NCBI GenBank assembly: GCA_050050175.1
Contig: JASFUT010000113.1
Span: 1-9,747 of the forward strand
DNA length: 9,747 bases
Origin: CAVQCX01 sp050050175
GTDB taxonomy: Bacteria > Pseudomonadota > Gammaproteobacteria > Chromatiales > Chromatiaceae
Direction of reading: 5' to 3'
Part shown: piece by piece, positions 1-7,908 of the stretch
How the letters are laid out: each line of letters starts with the position of its first letter
Numbering within the stretch: the first letter of the stretch is position 1
Notes under the pieces: model-generated
The model's database searches: none
What the model was told of the DNA's origin: nothing
The model's input: the letters and a program-made list of their open reading frames with translations, nothing else
Made by a program: the position numbers and the translations under genes

Positions 1-1
1 G

Positions 2-2278
2 AACATCGACTATATGAAGGCCCAGCTCAGGCGCCTGGGCTTCGGCTATGACTGGCGCCGGGAGCTGGCCACCTGCGACCCCGCCTACTACCGCTGGGAG
101 CAGTGGCTGTTCACGCGCCTGTACCGCAAGGGTCTGGTCTATCGAAAGAACGCCGTGGTCAACTGGGACCCGGTGGACCAGACCGTGCTGGCCAACGAGC
201 AGGTCATCGACGGCCGGGGATGGCGCTCCGGCGCGCCGGTGGAGCGCCGCGAGATCCCGCAGTGGTTCGTACGCATCACCGCCTACGCCGACGAGCTCCT
301 GGAGGAGCTCGACCGCCTGGAGGGCTGGCCCGAGCAGGTGGTGACCATGCAGCGCAACTGGATCGGCCGCTCCTACGGCGTGCAGATGGAGTTTCTGCTG
401 GAGCGGCATCGCGAGACGCTCACCGTCTTCACGACCCGCCCGGACACGCTCATGGGCGTCACCTACGTCGCGGTGGCCGCCGAGCACCCGCTGGCCCTGG
501 AGGCCGCCCGGACCGACCCGCAGATCGCCGCGTTCGTCGCCGAGTGCCGCCACGGCGGGACCTCCGAGGCGGACCTGGAGACCATCGAGAAGCGGGGAAT
601 CGCCCTGGGGGTGAGCGCGATCCACCCTGTGAGCGGCGCCCGGGTGCCCGTGTACGCCGCCAACTTCGTGCTCATGGGCTACGGCACGGGCGCGGTGATG
701 GCGGTGCCCGCCCACGACGAGCGCGATCATGCCTTCGCCCTGAAGTACGGCGTCCCCATCCGGCAGGTCATCCGTCCGGCAGACGGCTCGCAGGTGGACA
801 TCCAGTCGGCCGCCTATGTGGACAAGGGGGTTCTCTTCGACTCCGGTCCGTTCGACGGCCTGACATCGGACGAGGCGTTCGACGCCATCGCCGAGTGGCT
901 GTCCGAGCGCGGCCGGGGCAGGAAGACGGTCAACTACCGGCTGCGCGACTGGGGCGTGTCGCGCCAGCGCTACTGGGGTGCGCCGATTCCCATGATCCAC
1001 TGCGAGCGCTGCGGGGTCGTGCCCGTCCCGGACGAGGACCTTCCGGTGGTGCTGCCCGCCGAGATGAAGCTCGACGAGCGCACCATCAATCCGCTCAAGG
1101 AGGATCCTGCCTTCGCCGAGTCGCAGTGCCCCGTCTGCGCCGGGCCTGCACGGCGCGAGACCGATACCTTCGACACTTTCATGGAGTCGAGCTGGTACTA
1201 CGCGCGCTTCGCCTGTCAGGACAACGACCGGGCCATGCTGGACGGCCGCGCCGACTACTGGCTGCCCGTGGATCACTACGTCGGCGGCATCGAGCACGCC
1301 GTCCTGCACCTGCTCTACGCGCGCTTCTACCACAAGCTGATGCGCGACGCCGGCCTCGTCCACTGCAAAGAGCCTTTCGGGCGCCTGCTCACCCAGGGCA
1401 TGGTGGTGGCGGACACCTACTACCGGGAGGAATCCGGAGGCCACCGGCACTGGTACGACCCCGCGGAGGTGAGCGTCGAGCGCGACGCCAGAGGCCGCCC
1501 GATCGAGGCGAGGCTCACCGCCGACGGCACGCCCGTGCAGATCGGGGGCGTGGAGAAGATGTCCAAGTCGAAGAACAACGGCGTGGACCCCCAGGCCCTG
1601 ATCGACCGCTACGGGGCCGACACGGTGCGGCTCTACACCATGTTCACCGCGCCGCCGGACCAGTCGCTCGAGTGGTCGGACGAGGGGGTGGAGGGGGCGC
1701 ATCGCTTCCTGCGCCGGCTCTGGGCCCTGGCCTCGGGCAATGCCGAGGCGCTGCGGACGGGGCCGGGCGACCCCTCCTCCCTGGACGACGGCGCCCGGGC
1801 GGTGCGGCGCGAGGTGCACGAGGCGCTGAGGAAGGCCCGCTACGACTATGACCGCCAGCAGTTCAACACCGTGGTGTCGGCCTGCATGACCATGGTCAAC
1901 GCCCTGAACCGGCTGGGCGGCGCCCCGGGCGACCGTGCCGTGCTCCACGAGGGTCTGGGGATCGTGCTGCGGCTCCTGGGCCCCATCGCGCCCCACCTGA
2001 CCCACCACCTGTGGCGCGAGCTCGGCTACGGCGACGAGATCCTTCGGGCGCCCTGGCCCGCGCCTGACGAGACCGCTCTGATCCAGGACAGCATCCAGTA
2101 CGTGGTCCAGGTCAACGGCAAGGTCCGGGCCAGGATCGAGGTTCCGGCGGGGGCGGACAAGGCCGCGATCGAGGCCCGGGCGAGGGCAAACGACAACGTC
2201 CAGCGCTTCGTCGGCGACGCGCGGGTCCGCAAGGTCATCGTGGTGCCCGACAAGCTGGTCAACATCGTGGCCAAATGA
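2..2278 (+). CDS. leuS: Leucyl-tRNA synthetase, 5'-partial
   Basis: Cytoplasmic class I aminoacyl-tRNA synthetase that charges tRNA-Leu with leucine using ATP. The frame is open from base 2 (reads N-I-D-Y-M-K), so the gene starts left of the window. By comparison with E. coli LeuRS about 100 N-terminal residues are missing, including the HIGH-type ATP motif. The 758 residues present include the CP1 editing domain, with the threonine-rich motif FTTRPDTLMG (428–457) and the HDERD motif (713–727) that carries the editing aspartate. The leucine-specific RDWGVSRQRYWG stretch and two CxxC pairs (CERC, CPVC) follow, then the second ATP signature KMSKS at 1556–1570. The C-terminus holds the alpha-helical anticodon-binding domain and a small end domain (VQVNGKVRARIEVP). 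All visible catalytic and proofreading motifs are intact. lptE follows, as in E. coli and many gammaproteobacteria, so co-transcription is likely. Identification is very secure. Confidence 0.98.
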   Translation, partial: NIDYMKAQLRRLGFGYDWRRELATCDPAYYRWEQWLFTRLYRKGLVYRKNAVVNWDPVDQTVLANEQVIDGRGWRSGAPVERREIPQWFVRITAYADELLEELDRLEGWPEQVVTMQRNWIGRSYGVQMEFLLERHRETLTVFTTRPDTLMGVTYVAVAAEHPLALEAARTDPQIAAFVAECRHGGTSEADLETIEKRGIALGVSAIHPVSGARVPVYAANFVLMGYGTGAVMAVPAHDERDHAFALKYGVPIRQVIRPADGSQVDIQSAAYVDKGVLFDSGPFDGLTSDEAFDAIAEWLSERGRGRKTVNYRLRDWGVSRQRYWGAPIPMIHCERCGVVPVPDEDLPVVLPAEMKLDERTINPLKEDPAFAESQCPVCAGPARRETDTFDTFMESSWYYARFACQDNDRAMLDGRADYWLPVDHYVGGIEHAVLHLLYARFYHKLMRDAGLVHCKEPFGRLLTQGMVVADTYYREESGGHRHWYDPAEVSVERDARGRPIEARLTADGTPVQIGGVEKMSKSKNNGVDPQALIDRYGADTVRLYTMFTAPPDQSLEWSDEGVEGAHRFLRRLWALASGNAEALRTGPGDPSSLDDGARAVRREVHEALRKARYDYDRQQFNTVVSACMTMVNALNRLGGAPGDRAVLHEGLGIVLRLLGPIAPHLTHHLWRELGYGDEILRAPWPAPDETALIQDSIQYVVQVNGKVRARIEVPAGADKAAIEARARANDNVQRFVGDARVRKVIVVPDKLVNIVAK

Positions 2279-2325
2279 ACGCCTCGCCGGGGCGAACGGG
2301 GCTCCACCATCGAATGGAGAGACTA

Positions 2326-2838
2326 ATGATGCATCAGCGACTGCTCCGGGCGACCCTGCCCCTGTGGGGCCTGCTGGCGACGCTGGCGGTCACCGCCTGT
2401 GGCTGGCAGCTGCGCGGCGCCACGCAGCTGCCGGCGGAGATCTCGCCGGTCTACGTCCAGGGGCGGACACCCTTCGCGGCCATCGACCGGCACCTGGCCC
2501 GTGCGCTCGAGTCGGCGGGGGTACGGCTGGCGGACAGTCGTGCCGGGGCCGGCAGCGTGCTGCGCATCCTGGGCGAGGACACGGGCCGGCGGCTGCTGAC
2601 GGTCGACGGCCGGGGCAAGGGGCTGGAGTATGAGCTCTACCAGATCCTCGAGTTCGACCTGACCGACGCGGCCGGCACCGAGCTGGTGCCCCCCCAGCGG
2701 CTGGTGGCCCGGCAGGCGCTGCTCAACCCCGAGATCCAGACCCTGGGCAAGCAGCAGGAGCAGGAAGACCTCAGGGAGGCCATGCGTGAGGACCTGGCGA
2801 CGCGGGTGATAAACCGTCTGGAAGCCCGGCTGCGCTGA
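2326..2838 (+). CDS. lptE: LPS-assembly lipoprotein LptE
   Basis: Outer-membrane lipoprotein that plugs the LptD barrel and helps deliver lipopolysaccharide to the cell surface. With the chosen start the protein is 170 residues. It opens with a basic n-region (HQRLLR), a hydrophobic segment and a lipobox V-T-A-C with the lipidated cysteine at residue 25, followed by GWQLRG, typical of LptE. The rest matches the family pattern: LP near the start, a VYVQGR strand and a C-terminal helix ending in RVINRLEARLR. An in-frame ATG at 2275 overlaps the leuS stop. I prefer 2326 because GGAGA at 2316–2320 lies 5 nt upstream and the signal peptide then has normal length; ATG at 2329 is also possible. The gene lies 47 nt after leuS and 12 nt before holA, the standard gammaproteobacterial order. 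The product is well supported; the exact start is less certain. Confidence 0.93.
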   Translation: MMHQRLLRATLPLWGLLATLAVTACGWQLRGATQLPAEISPVYVQGRTPFAAIDRHLARALESAGVRLADSRAGAGSVLRILGEDTGRRLLTVDGRGKGLEYELYQILEFDLTDAAGTELVPPQRLVARQALLNPEIQTLGKQQEQEDLREAMREDLATRVINRLEARLR

Positions 2839-2850
2839 GCGCGTCACGCC

Positions 2851-3879
2851 GTGCGCCTGCGCGCCGATCAGCTCCCCGGCCACCTCGCCAAGGGCCTGGC
2901 CCCCTGCTACCTGCTGTGCGGCGACGAGCCCCTGCAGATGGGCGAGGCCGCCGACGCGGTACGGCGCGCGGCCCGGGAGCGCGGCTACGACGAGCGGGAG
3001 GTCTTCGAGGCGGGACCCGGCTTCAGCTGGTCCAATCTGCTGGCCGAGGCCGACAACCTCTCCCTGTTCTCCGACAAGCGCATCCTCGACCTGCGGCTGG
3101 CCAGCGCGAAGATCGGCAACGAGGGCTCCGCCGCGCTCGCCGATTATGCTGCCCGCCCGCCCGAAGGCACGGTCCTGCTGGTCAGCTGCCCGAAGCTCGA
3201 CCGCGCCCAGCTGAGCGGCAGGTGGGTGAAGGCCCTGGATCGGATCGGGGTCCTGACCCAGATCTGGCCCGTCGAGGGGCAGCGATTGTCGCCGTGGATC
3301 GAGCAGCGCATGCGCCGGACCGGCCTGGTCCCGGAGCCGGGCGTGGTGCAGATGCTGGCCGATCGAGTCGAAGGCAACCTGCTGGCCGCCGCCCAGGAGA
3401 TCGACAAGCTGGCGCTCCTCAACGGCCCGGGGGCGGTCAGCGCCGAGATGCTGGCCGACACCGTCGCCGACAGCGCGCGGTTCGACGTGTTCGGGCTGGT
3501 GGACAGCGCCCTGCAGGGGCGCGGGGCGCGCTGCGTGCGCATGATCGATGGCCTGCGCGCCGAGGGGACCCCGGAGCCCGTCGTGCTCTGGGCCCTGGCC
3601 CGCGAGGTCCGCTCGCTGGCCTCCATGGCCTTCGAGATTCGCGCGGGGAGCAATCCGGATCAGGTCATGGCCGCCCACCGGGTCTGGGACCGCCGCAAGC
3701 CCGTGGTCCGCAAGGGGATCGAGCGCCTCTCGGTGGCGCGCTGGCAGGCATTGCTGGCCCGGTGCGCCCGCGCCGACCGCATCATCAAGGGACAGGGGCA
3801 GGGTGAGCCCTGGGCGGCCCTGCATAGTATCGCCCTGGGCATGGCCGGCACCGACCCGGGCCTCGCCGACCCCGACTGA
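2851..3879 (+). CDS. holA: DNA polymerase III delta subunit
   Basis: Delta subunit of the clamp loader. It binds and opens the beta sliding clamp so that it can be placed on primed DNA during replication. The protein is 342 residues, essentially the length of E. coli HolA (343). It shows the family's N-terminal pattern (LRADQL, then YLLCGDEPLQMGEAADAVR), the LFSDKRILDLR segment, and the conserved EGNLLAAAQEIDKLALL helix near the middle. The C-terminal collar region contains ALAREVRSLA. Delta has an AAA+-like fold but no working ATPase motif, and none is seen. The start is GTG at 2851. No convincing Shine-Dalgarno sequence precedes it, and lptE ends only 12 nt upstream, so translational coupling to lptE is likely. 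It appears to close the leuS–lptE–holA transcript. Confidence 0.96.
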   Translation: MRLRADQLPGHLAKGLAPCYLLCGDEPLQMGEAADAVRRAARERGYDEREVFEAGPGFSWSNLLAEADNLSLFSDKRILDLRLASAKIGNEGSAALADYAARPPEGTVLLVSCPKLDRAQLSGRWVKALDRIGVLTQIWPVEGQRLSPWIEQRMRRTGLVPEPGVVQMLADRVEGNLLAAAQEIDKLALLNGPGAVSAEMLADTVADSARFDVFGLVDSALQGRGARCVRMIDGLRAEGTPEPVVLWALAREVRSLASMAFEIRAGSNPDQVMAAHRVWDRRKPVVRKGIERLSVARWQALLARCARADRIIKGQGQGEPWAALHSIALGMAGTDPGLADPD

Positions 3880-3948
3880 CGGAATCGACCCCCGGGGGAT
3901 CGACCTGCCGCTTGCGGCGCTGCCCTCTGCACCGTCTTCCGAACGCGA

Positions 3949-3983
3949 CTGCCGGCCCGCCGATCCGTCCCGGCGGTCGGCAG
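3949..3983. terminator. Strong hairpin after holA, possible terminator
   Basis: An imperfect inverted repeat has arms of 13–14 nt: CTGCCGGCCCGCCG pairs with CGGCGGTCGGCAG with one bulge and one mismatch, around a loop of about 8 nt. It lies about 70 nt past the holA stop and before the proA promoter candidate, where a transcript end would be expected. No T-run follows, so it is not a classical intrinsic terminator. It could instead be a processing or stabilising hairpin. Confidence 0.35.
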
Positions 3984-4078
3984 CCCGCCCCGGTCTGCGG
4001 TGCGCCGGCTTTCCGACGTCCATCGCTCTCCCCATCCACCTGCTCCCCGCACCCCGATCCGCGGCGCGCCCGCCATTC

Positions 4079-4087
4079 TGATAAACT
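4079..4087 (+). promoter_or_regulatory. Candidate extended -10 promoter of proA
   Basis: TGATAAACT fits an extended -10 element (TG, one base, then a TATAAT-like hexamer with 4 of 6 matches). It lies 33 nt before the proA ATG in the most A+T-rich stretch of the 240-nt gap. I see no good -35 hexamer 16–18 nt upstream, which extended -10 promoters can do without. The call rests on position and motif only. Confidence 0.4.
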
Positions 4088-4119
4088 GCTGTGATTTCAA
4101 CAGCTCGACGGAAGACCCC

Positions 4120-5403
4120 ATGTCCGCAAGCATCGCCGAGACCATCACCGACGTCACCGCCTACATCAACGGCCTGGGAGGCAGGGCGCGCGCCGCCTCC
4201 AGGGCGCTGGCGGCCGCGGCCACGGCCGAAAAGGACGGGGCGCTGCTGGCCGTCGCTCGGGAGCTGGAGGCCGGCCGCGAGGCCCTGGCGGCCGCCAACC
4301 GCAGGGACCTGGAGGCGGGCGCCGCCGCAGGCCTGGAGCCCGCCCTCCTGGACCGCCTGGAGCTGACTTCCGCCCGCATCGATGCAATGATCGAAGGCCT
4401 GCAGCAGATCGCCGCCCTCCCGGACCCCGTGGGGGAGATGTTCGATCTGCGCTACCGCCCGTCCGGCATCCAGGTGGGGCGCATGCGGGTGCCCCTGGGA
4501 GTGGTGGGCATCATCTACGAGTCCCGCCCCAACGTCACCGCCGACGCAGCGGCGCTCTGCCTGAAGTCCGGCAACGCGGCGCTCCTGCGGGGCGGCTCGG
4601 AGGCCTTCCATTCCAACCAGGCCATCGCCGCCTGCATCCACCGCGGCCTGGAGGCGGCCGCCCTGCCCGCGGATGCGGTTCAGGTGGTGGGCACCACCGA
4701 CCGGGCCGCGGTCGGGGCCATGATCGCCATGCCCGAGTACGTGGACGTGATCATCCCGCGCGGCGGCAAGGGGCTGATCGAACGCATCAGCCGCGACGCC
4801 CGCGTGCCCGTTATCAAACACCTCGACGGCGTCTGCCACGTCTTCATCGACGACGAGGCCGACCTGGAGAAGGCCATGCAGGTGGCCTTCAACGCCAAGA
4901 CCCAGCGCTACGGGACCTGCAACACCATGGAGACCCTTCTCGTGGCCGAGGGCGTGGCGGAGGACGTGCTCCCGGAGCTCGGACGAATGCTCCAGGAGAA
5001 GGGCGTGGAGCTTCGCGGCTGCGAGACCACCCGCCGGCTGGTGCCCGGGACCAACCCGGCCGCCGAGGAGGACTGGGCGGCGGAGTACCTGGCCCCGATC
5101 CTGGCCGTGCGCGTCGTCAAGGACATCGACGAGGCCATCGACCATATCACCCGATACGGCTCCCAGCACACCGACAGCATCGTCACCGAGAGCTTCACCC
5201 GCGCGCGGCGGTTCCTGCGCGAGGTGGACTCCAGCTCGGTGATGGTCAACGCCTCAACCCGCTTCGCCGACGGGTTCGAGTACGGCCTGGGCGCGGAGAT
5301 CGGCATCTCCACCGACAAATTCCACGCCCGCGGTCCGGTGGGCCTGGAGGGCCTCACCTCCGTCAAGTTCGTGGTGCTGGGCGACGGCCACGTCCGCACC
5401 TGA
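4120..5403 (+). CDS. proA: Gamma-glutamyl phosphate reductase
   Basis: NADPH-dependent cytoplasmic enzyme for the second step of proline synthesis: it reduces gamma-glutamyl phosphate (made by ProB) to glutamate semialdehyde. The 427-residue protein is close to E. coli ProA (417). It belongs to the aldehyde dehydrogenase fold. Visible signatures include PLGVVGIIYESRPNVTADAA, the CLKSGNAALLRGG stretch and VIIPRGGKGLI. The catalytic cysteine is residue 267 in YGTCNT, and the C-terminal segment GAEIGISTDKFHARGPVGLEGLTS is typical of the family. The start ATG at 4120 has GGAAG 5 nt upstream; the open frame extends 40 codons further 5' but with non-conserved, proline-rich sequence. proB is not in the window. 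The gene has its own likely promoter, and gaps of 240 and 205 nt separate it from holA and nadD, so it may be a separate transcript. Confidence 0.97.
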   Translation: MSASIAETITDVTAYINGLGGRARAASRALAAAATAEKDGALLAVARELEAGREALAAANRRDLEAGAAAGLEPALLDRLELTSARIDAMIEGLQQIAALPDPVGEMFDLRYRPSGIQVGRMRVPLGVVGIIYESRPNVTADAAALCLKSGNAALLRGGSEAFHSNQAIAACIHRGLEAAALPADAVQVVGTTDRAAVGAMIAMPEYVDVIIPRGGKGLIERISRDARVPVIKHLDGVCHVFIDDEADLEKAMQVAFNAKTQRYGTCNTMETLLVAEGVAEDVLPELGRMLQEKGVELRGCETTRRLVPGTNPAAEEDWAAEYLAPILAVRVVKDIDEAIDHITRYGSQHTDSIVTESFTRARRFLREVDSSSVMVNASTRFADGFEYGLGAEIGISTDKFHARGPVGLEGLTSVKFVVLGDGHVRT

Positions 5404-5415
5404 GGCGGATGCCTC

Positions 5416-5490
5416 CAATTCGAACCGCCGAGACGCAGAGGACGCCAGGCAACAAATGCGCCATTCGCAATTCGAGCACCCGTCCTCTGC
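5416..5490. repeat. Short inverted and direct repeats between proA and nadD
   Basis: Just after proA, GCAGAGGACG (5435–5444) is perfectly complementary to CGTCCTCTGC (5481–5490) across a 36-nt loop. CAATTCGA occurs twice in direct orientation (5416–5423 and 5468–5475). The first arm sits in an ACGCAGAGGACGCC context resembling the CGCAGAG-type dispersed intergenic repeats I recall from many proteobacterial genomes. The element could be such a repeat, or a long-loop hairpin at the end of the proA message. The repeats are directly visible; their nature is inference. Confidence 0.45.
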
Positions 5491-5519
5491 AGGCACCGCC
5501 TGCTCTCGAGTGGAGCAAC

Positions 5520-5562
5520 GGACCCTGCGCATCAGGCTCTGCGCCTCTCCGGTGGAGGGTCC
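5520..5562. repeat. Inverted repeat in the nadD leader
   Basis: GGACCCT (5520–5526) pairs with AGGGTCC (5556–5562), enclosing smaller possible stems (GCGC...GCGC and CTCC-GGT-GGAG). It lies about 50 nt before the nadD start, so the RNA leader could fold. I do not recognise a known riboswitch. It could be a terminator remnant or only chance pairing in G+C-rich DNA. Confidence 0.3.
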
Positions 5563-5608
5563 GTAGGACCGGTTTCGGCCGGCGATACGGAAAGCAGAGG
5601 GGCCTGCC

Positions 5609-6244
5609 ATGATCGGCGTCCTCGGCGGCACCTTCGACCCCATCCACTTCGGTCACCTGCGCACGGCCCTGGATGTGCTCGAGGGTCTCGGTCTGGACGA
5701 GGTGCGGTTCGTGCCGCTGAAGGTCGCGGTGCACCGCGACCAGCCGGCGGCGCCGGGGGAGCTGCGCCTCGAGATGGTGCGCGCCGCCATTGCCGGGCAG
5801 AGGGGCTTCGCCGCAGACGACCGGGAGCTGCGCCGCGACGGCCCGTCCTACACGCTGCACACCCTCGAGTCCCTGCGCGCCGAGCATGGCGACCGTCCGC
5901 TATGCCTCCTCCTGGGCGGCGACGCCTTCCGCGGCTTCCCCACCTGGCACCGGCCCGAGCGCATCGTCGGGCTGGCCCACCTGGTGATCATGCAGCGTCC
6001 CGGGGCCGAGGTGCCCAGGGATCCGCAGCTGCGCCCGCTGCTTGACGGCCGCCTGACCGCGGACCCGGCACGGCTTCGCGCGGCGCCGGCGGGGAGCATC
6101 CTCTTCTTCCCCGTGACCCAGCTCGCGATATCCGCGACGGACATCCGCGACCGCGTGGCCCGGGGTCTGAGTCCCCGCTACCTGATGCCGGACGCCGTGC
6201 AGGAGCTCGTGCAGCGCGAGGGACTCTACGCCGACGCACGGTAG
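5609..6244 (+). CDS. nadD: Nicotinate-mononucleotide adenylyltransferase
   Basis: Transfers AMP from ATP to nicotinate mononucleotide to give deamido-NAD, the step before NAD synthetase. The protein is 211 residues (E. coli NadD 213). The nucleotidyltransferase signature GGTFDPIHFGH spans residues 6–16, with the H-x-G-H pair formed by H13 and H16. The second ATP-binding motif is ISATDIR at residues 174–180. The central LLLGGDAFRGFPTWHRPERI and the C-terminal PDAVQELVQREGLY are also typical. The ATG has a GAGGGG ribosome site about 6 nt upstream. nadD followed by rsfS is a widely conserved pair; here the gap is 73 nt. Confidence 0.97.
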   Translation: MIGVLGGTFDPIHFGHLRTALDVLEGLGLDEVRFVPLKVAVHRDQPAAPGELRLEMVRAAIAGQRGFAADDRELRRDGPSYTLHTLESLRAEHGDRPLCLLLGGDAFRGFPTWHRPERIVGLAHLVIMQRPGAEVPRDPQLRPLLDGRLTADPARLRAAPAGSILFFPVTQLAISATDIRDRVARGLSPRYLMPDAVQELVQREGLYADAR

Positions 6245-6281
6245 CTCCACGGCGCCCCCGGCGGCATCTCCCCCGGTGGGT

Positions 6282-6287
6282 TATCAT
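6282..6287 (+). promoter_or_regulatory. Possible -10 element before rsfS
   Basis: TATCAT lies 30 nt before the rsfS ATG, within GGTTATCATTGG, a small A+T-rich island in the nadD–rsfS gap. No matching -35 hexamer is present at normal spacing. It may allow rsfS and the following regulator gene to be transcribed apart from nadD. This is a weak, motif-only call. Confidence 0.25.
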
Positions 6288-6317
6288 TGGCTGACACCCC
6301 ATCCCCAAGGACACTTA

Positions 6318-6677
6318 ATGCAGGTAGAAGAGCTTCGCGATCTCGTCGTCCGCGTTCTGGAGGACATGAAGGCCCGGGACGTCAAGGTGCTCGACGTCAG
6401 GGGCAAGACCAGCATCACCGACATCATGGTGATCGCAAGCGGCACCTCGGACCGCCACGTGAAGGCCACGGCCGAGGCGGTGGCCTTCCAGGCCAAGCAG
6501 GCCGGCGAGCCGCCCCTGGGCACCGAGGGCGTCGACCAGGGGGAATGGGCCCTGATCGACCTCAACGGGGTGGTGGTGCACGTCATGCTGCCCAAGGTGC
6601 GCGACTTCTACCAGCTCGAGCGCCTGTGGTCGGTCGACCCCGCCGCCGCCGAGAAGCTGATCCGCGACCACCACTGA
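6318..6677 (+). CDS. rsfS: Ribosomal silencing factor RsfS
   Basis: RsfS binds protein L14 of the large ribosomal subunit and blocks joining with the small subunit, lowering translation when nutrients are scarce. The protein is 119 residues. It has the full family pattern: a VKVLDVRGKTSITDIMVIASGTSDRHVKA core, then EGVDQGEWALIDLNGVVVHVM and the closing FYQLERLW. The ATG at 6318 has AAGGA 6 nt upstream; an in-frame ATG at 6276 lies in the non-conserved gap and lacks a good ribosome site. nadD is upstream as usual, but the gene usually found next, rlmH, is absent and a WYL regulator follows after 13 nt. Confidence 0.95.
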   Translation: MQVEELRDLVVRVLEDMKARDVKVLDVRGKTSITDIMVIASGTSDRHVKATAEAVAFQAKQAGEPPLGTEGVDQGEWALIDLNGVVVHVMLPKVRDFYQLERLWSVDPAAAEKLIRDHH

Positions 6678-6690
6678 GCCGCGCCGCGGC

Positions 6691-7662
6691 ATGGACCGCT
6701 TCGACCGTATCTTCGACCTCCACCGCCTGCTCAGCGCCGCACGCCGCCCCGTCTCGCGCGCCCGCATCCAGGAAGAGCTTGAGTGCTCGCGGGCAACCGC
6801 CAAGCGCGTGATCGAGTCCATGCGGCTCTACCTCAACGCCCCCATCAAGTACGACCGGGAGCACAACGGCTACTACTACGACCGCAGCGAAGGCGGCATG
6901 TACGAGCTGCCCGGGGTCTGGCTCAATGCATCCGAGCTCCACGCCCTGATCGGCGTCCAGCAGCTGCTCTCGGACGTCCAGCCGGGCCTGCTGGAGGATC
7001 AGCTGGCGCCGCTTCGCGGCCGCATCGACCAACTCCTGCGGGTGCAGCGCGCCGACGGCGGCGAGCTCGCCAGCCGCGTGCGCATCCTGCGCGCCGCCGC
7101 CCGGCCTCCCGGGGAGCACTTCCGCCCGGTGGCCGACGCCACCGCGCGGCGGCGCCGCCTGCGCATCCGCTACTACAGCCGGGCCCGGGACCGGGCGGAC
7201 GAGCGCGAGGTCTCCCCGCAGCGACTGGTGCACTACCGCGACAACTGGTACCTGGACGCCTGGTGCCACCTCCGCGACGGCCTGCGCACCTTCGCGCTGG
7301 ACGCCGTCGAGTCCGCCCGGGTGCTGCAGGGCCCCGCGCGGGAGGTCCCCGAAGCGGAGCTGGATGCCCACTACACGGGGGCCTACGGCATCTTCGCCGG
7401 CCCGGCGGACCACGTCGCCGTGCTGCGGTTCACCCCTCAGCGTGCCCGCTGGGTCTCCCGCGAGCGCTGGCATCCACGGCAGGAGGGCCGTGTGCTGCGG
7501 GACGGCAGCTACGAGCTGAAGGTGCCATACCACGACCCACGCGAGCTGGTCATGGACATCCTGAAGTACGGCCCGGACGTCGAGGTCCTCGCCCCGGGCG
7601 AGCTCCGCGATGCGATCACCGACCGGCTGAGCCGCGCCCTGGCCGGCTACCGCAGCTCCTGA
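6691..7662 (+). CDS. WYL-domain transcriptional regulator (YafY-like)
   Basis: Probable DNA-binding regulator of 323 residues with three parts. A winged helix-turn-helix spans about residues 1–65 (VSRARIQEELECSRATAKRVIESMR is the recognition region). A WYL domain spans about 149–213, with the naming motif W186-Y187-L188 and the flanking YYSRARDRADEREVSPQRLVHYRDNWYLDAW. A C-terminal WCX-type region spans about 235–320. WYL domains are thought to sense ligands, often nucleic acids or nucleotides, and such regulators control DNA-damage, defence or metabolic genes; the target here is unknown. It starts 13 nt after rsfS with no clear ribosome site, suggesting read-through and coupling. It takes the place where rlmH is expected. 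No defence gene is visible beside it, and whether it regulates the genes to its right cannot be told from the sequence. Confidence 0.9.
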   Translation: MDRFDRIFDLHRLLSAARRPVSRARIQEELECSRATAKRVIESMRLYLNAPIKYDREHNGYYYDRSEGGMYELPGVWLNASELHALIGVQQLLSDVQPGLLEDQLAPLRGRIDQLLRVQRADGGELASRVRILRAAARPPGEHFRPVADATARRRRLRIRYYSRARDRADEREVSPQRLVHYRDNWYLDAWCHLRDGLRTFALDAVESARVLQGPAREVPEAELDAHYTGAYGIFAGPADHVAVLRFTPQRARWVSRERWHPRQEGRVLRDGSYELKVPYHDPRELVMDILKYGPDVEVLAPGELRDAITDRLSRALAGYRSS

Positions 7663-7671
7663 ATATCTGAC

Positions 7672-7695
7672 TCCGCCGGAGACGAACGGCGGCGG
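7672..7695 (+). terminator. Possible terminator after the WYL gene
   Basis: TCCGCCG (7672–7678) pairs with CGGCGGA (7689–7695), starting 10 nt past the WYL stop; a shifted pairing CCGCCG/CGGCGG with an 8-nt loop is also possible. The tail TCATTCTGTT is moderately T-rich. The position fits the end of the rsfS–WYL transcript. Efficiency cannot be judged. Confidence 0.45.
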
Positions 7696-7908
7696 ATCAT
7701 TCTGTTCGAGCCGACCTTCGGAGGGAGAGGGCTCCACGCCGGGGAAAACGCATCGCAGATCCCGCGGCAGCGCTGGAACTCGTTCGCAGGCACTCGGCGA
7801 CGAGGGAATGCGCTGTGCCGACGGCAGCGGCAATGAATCCACTCATGCCCGGACATTACGGCTGAGTCCGGCCAAGCGCCGACAGGGTGACAACCGAAAA
7901 ACGCCCAG

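Noticed and set aside
103..1851. A 582-codon open frame on the plus strand inside leuS
   Set aside because: It overlaps leuS in another frame, is very rich in Arg, Gly, Ala and Pro, and has no recognisable domain, while the leuS frame carries all expected motifs.
3883..3904. A palindrome around CCCCCGGGGG just after holA
   Set aside because: The arms meet with no room for a loop, one base is inserted, and no T-run follows; in G+C-rich DNA this is weak evidence for a terminator.
2323..5169. A 948-codon open frame on the minus strand across lptE, holA and most of proA
   Set aside because: It is antisense to three clearly recognised genes. Its translation is rich in Gly, Ala, Arg, His and Gln with no domain, as expected when G+C-rich codons are read backwards.
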